A program made the translations under genes and the position numbers. A stretch of DNA of 64,000 nucleotides from contig NZ_JANHAU010000003.1 of assembly GCF_024464185.1 (NCBI RefSeq), positions 124,001 to 188,000 on the forward strand, written 5' to 3'. This stretch comes from Haloarchaeobius salinus. GTDB lineage: Archaea; Halobacteriota; Halobacteria; Halobacteriales; Natrialbaceae. Below the pieces are notes generated by a model. The model ran no database searches, had not been told where the DNA came from, and worked only from the letters and a program-made list of their open reading frames with translations. Positions 61,150-64,000 of the stretch are shown here, one piece after another; position 1 is the first letter of the stretch; every line of letters begins with the position of its first letter.

Positions 61150-61782
61150 CTACTCGAACACCTGCGCCATGAGCGAGGCCTGCCCGCGGCGGAGCCGTTC
61201 GAGGAACGCCGACTTCCCGATGCCGAGCTCCGCGGCGACGTCGCCAGCGTCGGCACGTCGTGGCACCTCGAAGTAGCCCATCTCGTTGGCGAGCCGCAGC
61301 GCCTCCTCCTGCGGCGGGGTGAACCCCCACCGCCGGGCGACCGCCTCGTCGTCCTCGCTCCCCAGCGGGTAGATGCGTTCGAGGGTGACACCGACCGCTT
61401 CGCCCGCGGCTTCGAGCACGCCCTCGAGCACGTCGTACCCGACGACGGCACCGGTGTACGTCTCGACGCCGTCGTCGTAGCGGAGCGACTCCGCCATGAA
61501 CCCCGCGTCGGTCAGCTGGTGGACGACACACGGGTGTTTGGAGAGACACCGGTAGTTCACGCGCTCGTCCGTCGCCGAGGCGTGGAGGTAGCGGATCTGT
61601 TCGTCGGCGTCGAGCACCTCGGCGATGGCCGGTTCGCCGCTGAACTGGAGGAGTGCGTTCCCGTCTGACCGGCGCTGCGGGGGTTTCGCCTCCACCGCGG
61701 TGCCCGTCTCCCGCGTCGCGGTCGCGAGCGGGCAGTCGTCACCGGTTACCGCGAACTCGACGACGAGACACTCCTCGATCAT
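61150..61782 (-). CDS. Bat-type HTH regulator (HTH-10 family)
   Basis: A 210-residue bacterio-opsin-activator-like regulator. The C-terminal HTH-10 domain (about 150-208) reads RRWGFTPPQEEALRLANEMG then AGDVAAELGIGKSAFLERLR. The N-terminal 140 residues are a variable sensing part with several Cys (NYRCLSKHPCVVHQL). It is divergent from paaA (133 bp between the starts), so control of phenylacetate degradation is a natural hypothesis. Confidence 0.85.
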   Translation of the reverse strand: MIEECLVVEFAVTGDDCPLATATRETGTAVEAKPPQRRSDGNALLQFSGEPAIAEVLDADEQIRYLHASATDERVNYRCLSKHPCVVHQLTDAGFMAESLRYDDGVETYTGAVVGYDVLEGVLEAAGEAVGVTLERIYPLGSEDDEAVARRWGFTPPQEEALRLANEMGYFEVPRRADAGDVAAELGIGKSAFLERLRRGQASLMAQVFE

Positions 61783-61842
61783 GGGAATCCGTTCGATGGG
61801 ATGACGTATGGGGCTGTCGGCGAGCGGAGGCATTGCCGACTG

Positions 61843-61853
61843 TTATATATAAA
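61843..61853 (+). promoter_or_regulatory. TATA-box promoter of the paaABC operon
   Basis: TTATATATAAA is a near-perfect archaeal TATA box. A transcript starting about 25 nt later would begin near 61875, shortly before either candidate start of paaA (61900 or 61915). Confidence 0.65.
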
Positions 61854-61914
61854 CCCCACACATGGACGGGTTAACCTGTTAGTCGTTGGACTCCGAAATA
61901 TGGGACGAACTATC

Positions 61915-62859
61915 ATGGATATCGAGGAGGTCAAACAGCGGGCAGGACCGCGGGAGTTCAGTCCGAAGGACGACATGCCGGAGGAGTACCGGAAGGCGGC
62001 GACACGGATGATCCAGTTCCACGCGAACTCGGAGATCATGGGCGCGTACCTGGAGAAGCCGTTCATCCGCCAGGCACCGAGCCTCGACCGCAAGCTGGCG
62101 TTCAGCGCGAAGGTGCAGGACGAGATCGGGCACGGGCAGCTGCTCTACCGGGCCGCCGAGAGCCTGGGCATCAAGACCCGGGACGAGATGCTCGACGAGC
62201 TGGCCGAGGGCAAGGGGAAGTTCCTGAACTGCTTCCACTACCCGATGGACAACTACGCCGAGACGCCGATGATCGCGTTCTTCGTCGACGGCGCGGCGAT
62301 GCGCCGGCAGGCAACCCTCAAGTCCACCTCGTGGGAGCCCTACGCCCACGCGATGGACAAGGTCTGCTTCGAGGAGGGCTTCCACGTCAAGCACGGCGAG
62401 GCCATCCTCTACGAGCTGATGACCGGCTCGAAGAAGGAACAGGAGATGACCCAGGAGGCCTTCGATGAGTGGTGGCCGCGCATCATCCAGTTCTTCGGCC
62501 CCACTAACGACAAGTCGACCCACCACGGCTTCGCCAGCGAGGTCGGCCTGAAGCAGATGGGCAACGACGAGCTCCGGACCGCGTTCCTCAACGCGTACAT
62601 CCCGAAGGCCGAGAAGTACGGCCTCGAGATCCCCGACGAGCCGCGCATCTCGAAGAACGACGACGGCACCTACGAGGTCGTCGAGGAGGACCTCGACTGG
62701 GACGAGTTCTTCACCATCGCGAAGAACGACTACGAGCCCGGCGTCGGACAGATCGAGGGCCGGAAGGCGGCCCAGGACGCCGTGGAGTGGGTCCGCGAAT
62801 CGCTCGACAGCCACGAGAACCGGCTCTACGGTTCCAACCAGCCCCAGGCGGCAGACTGA
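61915..62859 (+). CDS. paaA: 1,2-phenylacetyl-CoA epoxidase subunit A
   Basis: A 314-residue catalytic subunit that epoxidises phenylacetyl-CoA in aromatic catabolism. Diiron ligand motifs are present: ARTR-like FHANSEIMGAYLE, DEIGHGQLLY (near 84) and CFEEGFHVKHGEAI (near 153). ATG at 61915 (DIEEVKQRAGPREF) was chosen; an in-frame ATG at 61900 would add GRTIM. Length fits the family. First of three genes in line. Confidence 0.93.
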   Translation: MDIEEVKQRAGPREFSPKDDMPEEYRKAATRMIQFHANSEIMGAYLEKPFIRQAPSLDRKLAFSAKVQDEIGHGQLLYRAAESLGIKTRDEMLDELAEGKGKFLNCFHYPMDNYAETPMIAFFVDGAAMRRQATLKSTSWEPYAHAMDKVCFEEGFHVKHGEAILYELMTGSKKEQEMTQEAFDEWWPRIIQFFGPTNDKSTHHGFASEVGLKQMGNDELRTAFLNAYIPKAEKYGLEIPDEPRISKNDDGTYEVVEEDLDWDEFFTIAKNDYEPGVGQIEGRKAAQDAVEWVRESLDSHENRLYGSNQPQAAD

Positions 62860-62863
62860 GACC

Positions 62864-63199
62864 ATGATCTGGGAAGTATTCAGACAAGAGAAGTCGGGCG
62901 ACTACCACGAGCACTGTGGGAACGTCCACGCACCGGACCGGGAGATGGCCCTGCTGTTCGCGGAGATCCAGCACGGCCGGCGCAAGCCGACGAACAGCCT
63001 GTGGGTCACCCCGCAGAAGGAGATCGGCGAGGTCGACACCGAGGACGCGGCCTTCGGCGGGACGACGGACAAGTCCTACCGGTGGGCCATGACCTACAAC
63101 TTCGAGGCCGCGGCCTCGGAGGTCGAGGAGTCCGAGAGCGAGCAGGTCACCGCGGACCGCGAGCGCAAGGCCCAGATCGAGAAGGCGGGTGGTAACTGA
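62864..63199 (+). CDS. paaB: 1,2-phenylacetyl-CoA epoxidase subunit B
   Basis: A 111-residue small structural subunit. IWEVFRQEKSGDYHEHCGNV at the start, then PDREMALLFAE and SLWVTPQKEI, are typical PaaB blocks. It is 4 bp after paaA and its stop overlaps the paaC start, as expected for a co-translated complex. Confidence 0.93.
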   Translation: MIWEVFRQEKSGDYHEHCGNVHAPDREMALLFAEIQHGRRKPTNSLWVTPQKEIGEVDTEDAAFGGTTDKSYRWAMTYNFEAAASEVEESESEQVTADRERKAQIEKAGGN

Positions 63200-64000
63200 T
63201 GGCGGCCGTCGAGGAGCTCTCCGAGCCCGGTTCGCTGTCCGAGGAGGAGCGCGAGGCCGTCCGTCACCAGCTGTTCCGGCTGGCCGACGACGAGTTCGTG
63301 CTCGCCGAGCGCTACACCGAGTGGCAGGTCAAGGCCCCCACGCTGGAGTCCGACCTCGCGTTCGCGAACATCGCACAGGACGAGCTCGGACACGCCCGTC
63401 TCTGGTACGACCTGCTCCAGGACTGGGGTGCCGAGGAGTCCGAGCTCATCTGGGAGCGCGACCCGTCGGAGTGGCGGCACTCCACGCTGGTCGAGCTGCC
63501 GTTCGAGGAGGGTGACTGGTCGGACCCCATCCTCCGGTCGTACCTCTACGACGTTGCCGAGGACATCCAGCTCCGCGCACTGCAGGACTCGTCGTACCCG
63601 CGCATCCGCGACCGCGTCGGGAAGATCCTCGGCGAGGAGGACTACCACCGCGAGCACGCGGCGAGCTGGCTCGAACGGCTCTGCGAGGAGGACGAGGGCC
63701 GGGCCCGCGTGCAGGACGCCCTCGACCGGCTGTTCCCGTACGCGCTGACGCTGTTCGCGCCGACCGACGAAGCGGTCGATGACCGCATCGACGAGCTCGG
63801 CATCCGCACCGAGCCCCTCGTGACCATGCGCGAGGAGTGGCTCGACGAGGTCGTCCCGTTCCTCGAGTCGCTGGGCCTCAGCGTCGACGACGCCGAGCTG
63901 CCCGAGCAGTACGACATCCATCACAGCCAGCTCGAGCTCCCCGAGCACACCGGCCGCGACCAGAGCCACACCGACGACTGGTTCGACCTGTACGACGAGT
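63199..64000 (+). CDS. paaC: 1,2-phenylacetyl-CoA epoxidase subunit C (partial)
   Basis: The first 267 residues of PaaC, the inactive ferritin-like partner that stabilises PaaA. LFRLADDEFVLAERYTEWQV (near 25), NIAQDELGHARLWYDLLQD (near 58) and ILGEEDYHREHAASWLERL (near 148) are conserved. The gene starts on the last base of the paaB stop and runs past the window end, so paaD and paaE probably follow outside. Confidence 0.92.
   Translation, partial: MAAVEELSEPGSLSEEEREAVRHQLFRLADDEFVLAERYTEWQVKAPTLESDLAFANIAQDELGHARLWYDLLQDWGAEESELIWERDPSEWRHSTLVELPFEEGDWSDPILRSYLYDVAEDIQLRALQDSSYPRIRDRVGKILGEEDYHREHAASWLERLCEEDEGRARVQDALDRLFPYALTLFAPTDEAVDDRIDELGIRTEPLVTMREEWLDEVVPFLESLGLSVDDAELPEQYDIHHSQLELPEHTGRDQSHTDDWFDLYDE

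Noticed and set aside
1-64000. CRISPR arrays or Cas genes
   Set aside because: No regularly spaced 25-40 bp repeats with unique spacers and no Cas protein motifs were seen; the 12-bp-spaced repeats at 51185 are too short and contiguous.

Overview
The window is about 64 kb of GC-rich DNA from a halophilic archaeon (class Halobacteria). The proteins are strongly acidic and codon third positions are mostly G or C. Promoters are archaeal TATA-type close to start codons, and genes are commonly linked by ATGA or TGATG overlaps. Characteristic genes include a head-to-head gyrB-gyrA / top6B-top6A topoisomerase locus, ribosomal protein S17e, ADP-forming acetyl-CoA synthetase, F420-related cofD, a haloarchaeal RNA polymerase epsilon-type protein and an intron-containing tRNA-Trp. 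The sequence does not fix a genus.

Layout: (1) 1-11,220 is chromosomal housekeeping: a nucleoside phosphorylase end, a lipoprotein gene broken by a TAG codon, a type II NADH dehydrogenase, a winged-helix regulator, a sugar-nucleotide epimerase, an arginase, a ferredoxin reductase-like flavoprotein, gyrA and gyrB. (2) 11,359-19,241 carries top6B-top6A, a lipoprotein, a metallo-hydrolase and an ATP-dependent DNA ligase. (3) 19,474-24,536 has a GCS2-like ligase, then a tight operon cofD / TIM-barrel / CitG-like / DUF447, then S17e. (4) 24,679-31,938 has asd, a D-2-hydroxyacid dehydrogenase, a YbaK-like deacylase, acd plus a DRTGG/BioD-like partner, and a three-gene membrane/soluble set. (5) 31,939-39,506 holds a structured intergenic region, a PRC-barrel protein, a TrkA-N/DHH protein, an SMR transporter, tRNA-Lys with a downstream attachment-site scar, guaB, and tRNA-Trp with a 105-nt intron.

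(6) 39,507 to about 54,880 is an integrated virus lying directly behind tRNA-Trp. Its core is a 9-kb chain of small overlapping genes on the minus strand. It includes a packaging ATPase, then two adjacent proteins that I interpret as the small and large major capsid proteins of the SH1 / SNJ1 / P23-77 group (icosahedral, internal-membrane viruses), followed by several single-membrane-span proteins. The chain is interrupted by an AT-rich cargo gene for an Mrr-type nuclease with two C2H2 zinc fingers. On the plus strand are an AbrB-type regulator preceded by three 8-bp repeats at exact 12-bp spacing, an RHH / DUF433 pair, a PD-(D/E)XK-like protein, an AT-rich multi-span membrane protein, and a tyrosine integrase with a frameshift in its catalytic HxxR box. 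That suggests the provirus is fixed in place.

(7) 54,881-64,000 returns to chromosome: a cupin, the RNA polymerase epsilon-type protein, an HTH/membrane pair, a VUT-family (queuosine/archaeosine precursor) transporter, a thioesterase, a 7TM/PAS histidine kinase, a Bat-type HTH regulator, and the start of the phenylacetyl-CoA epoxidase operon paaABC. The last gene runs off the end.
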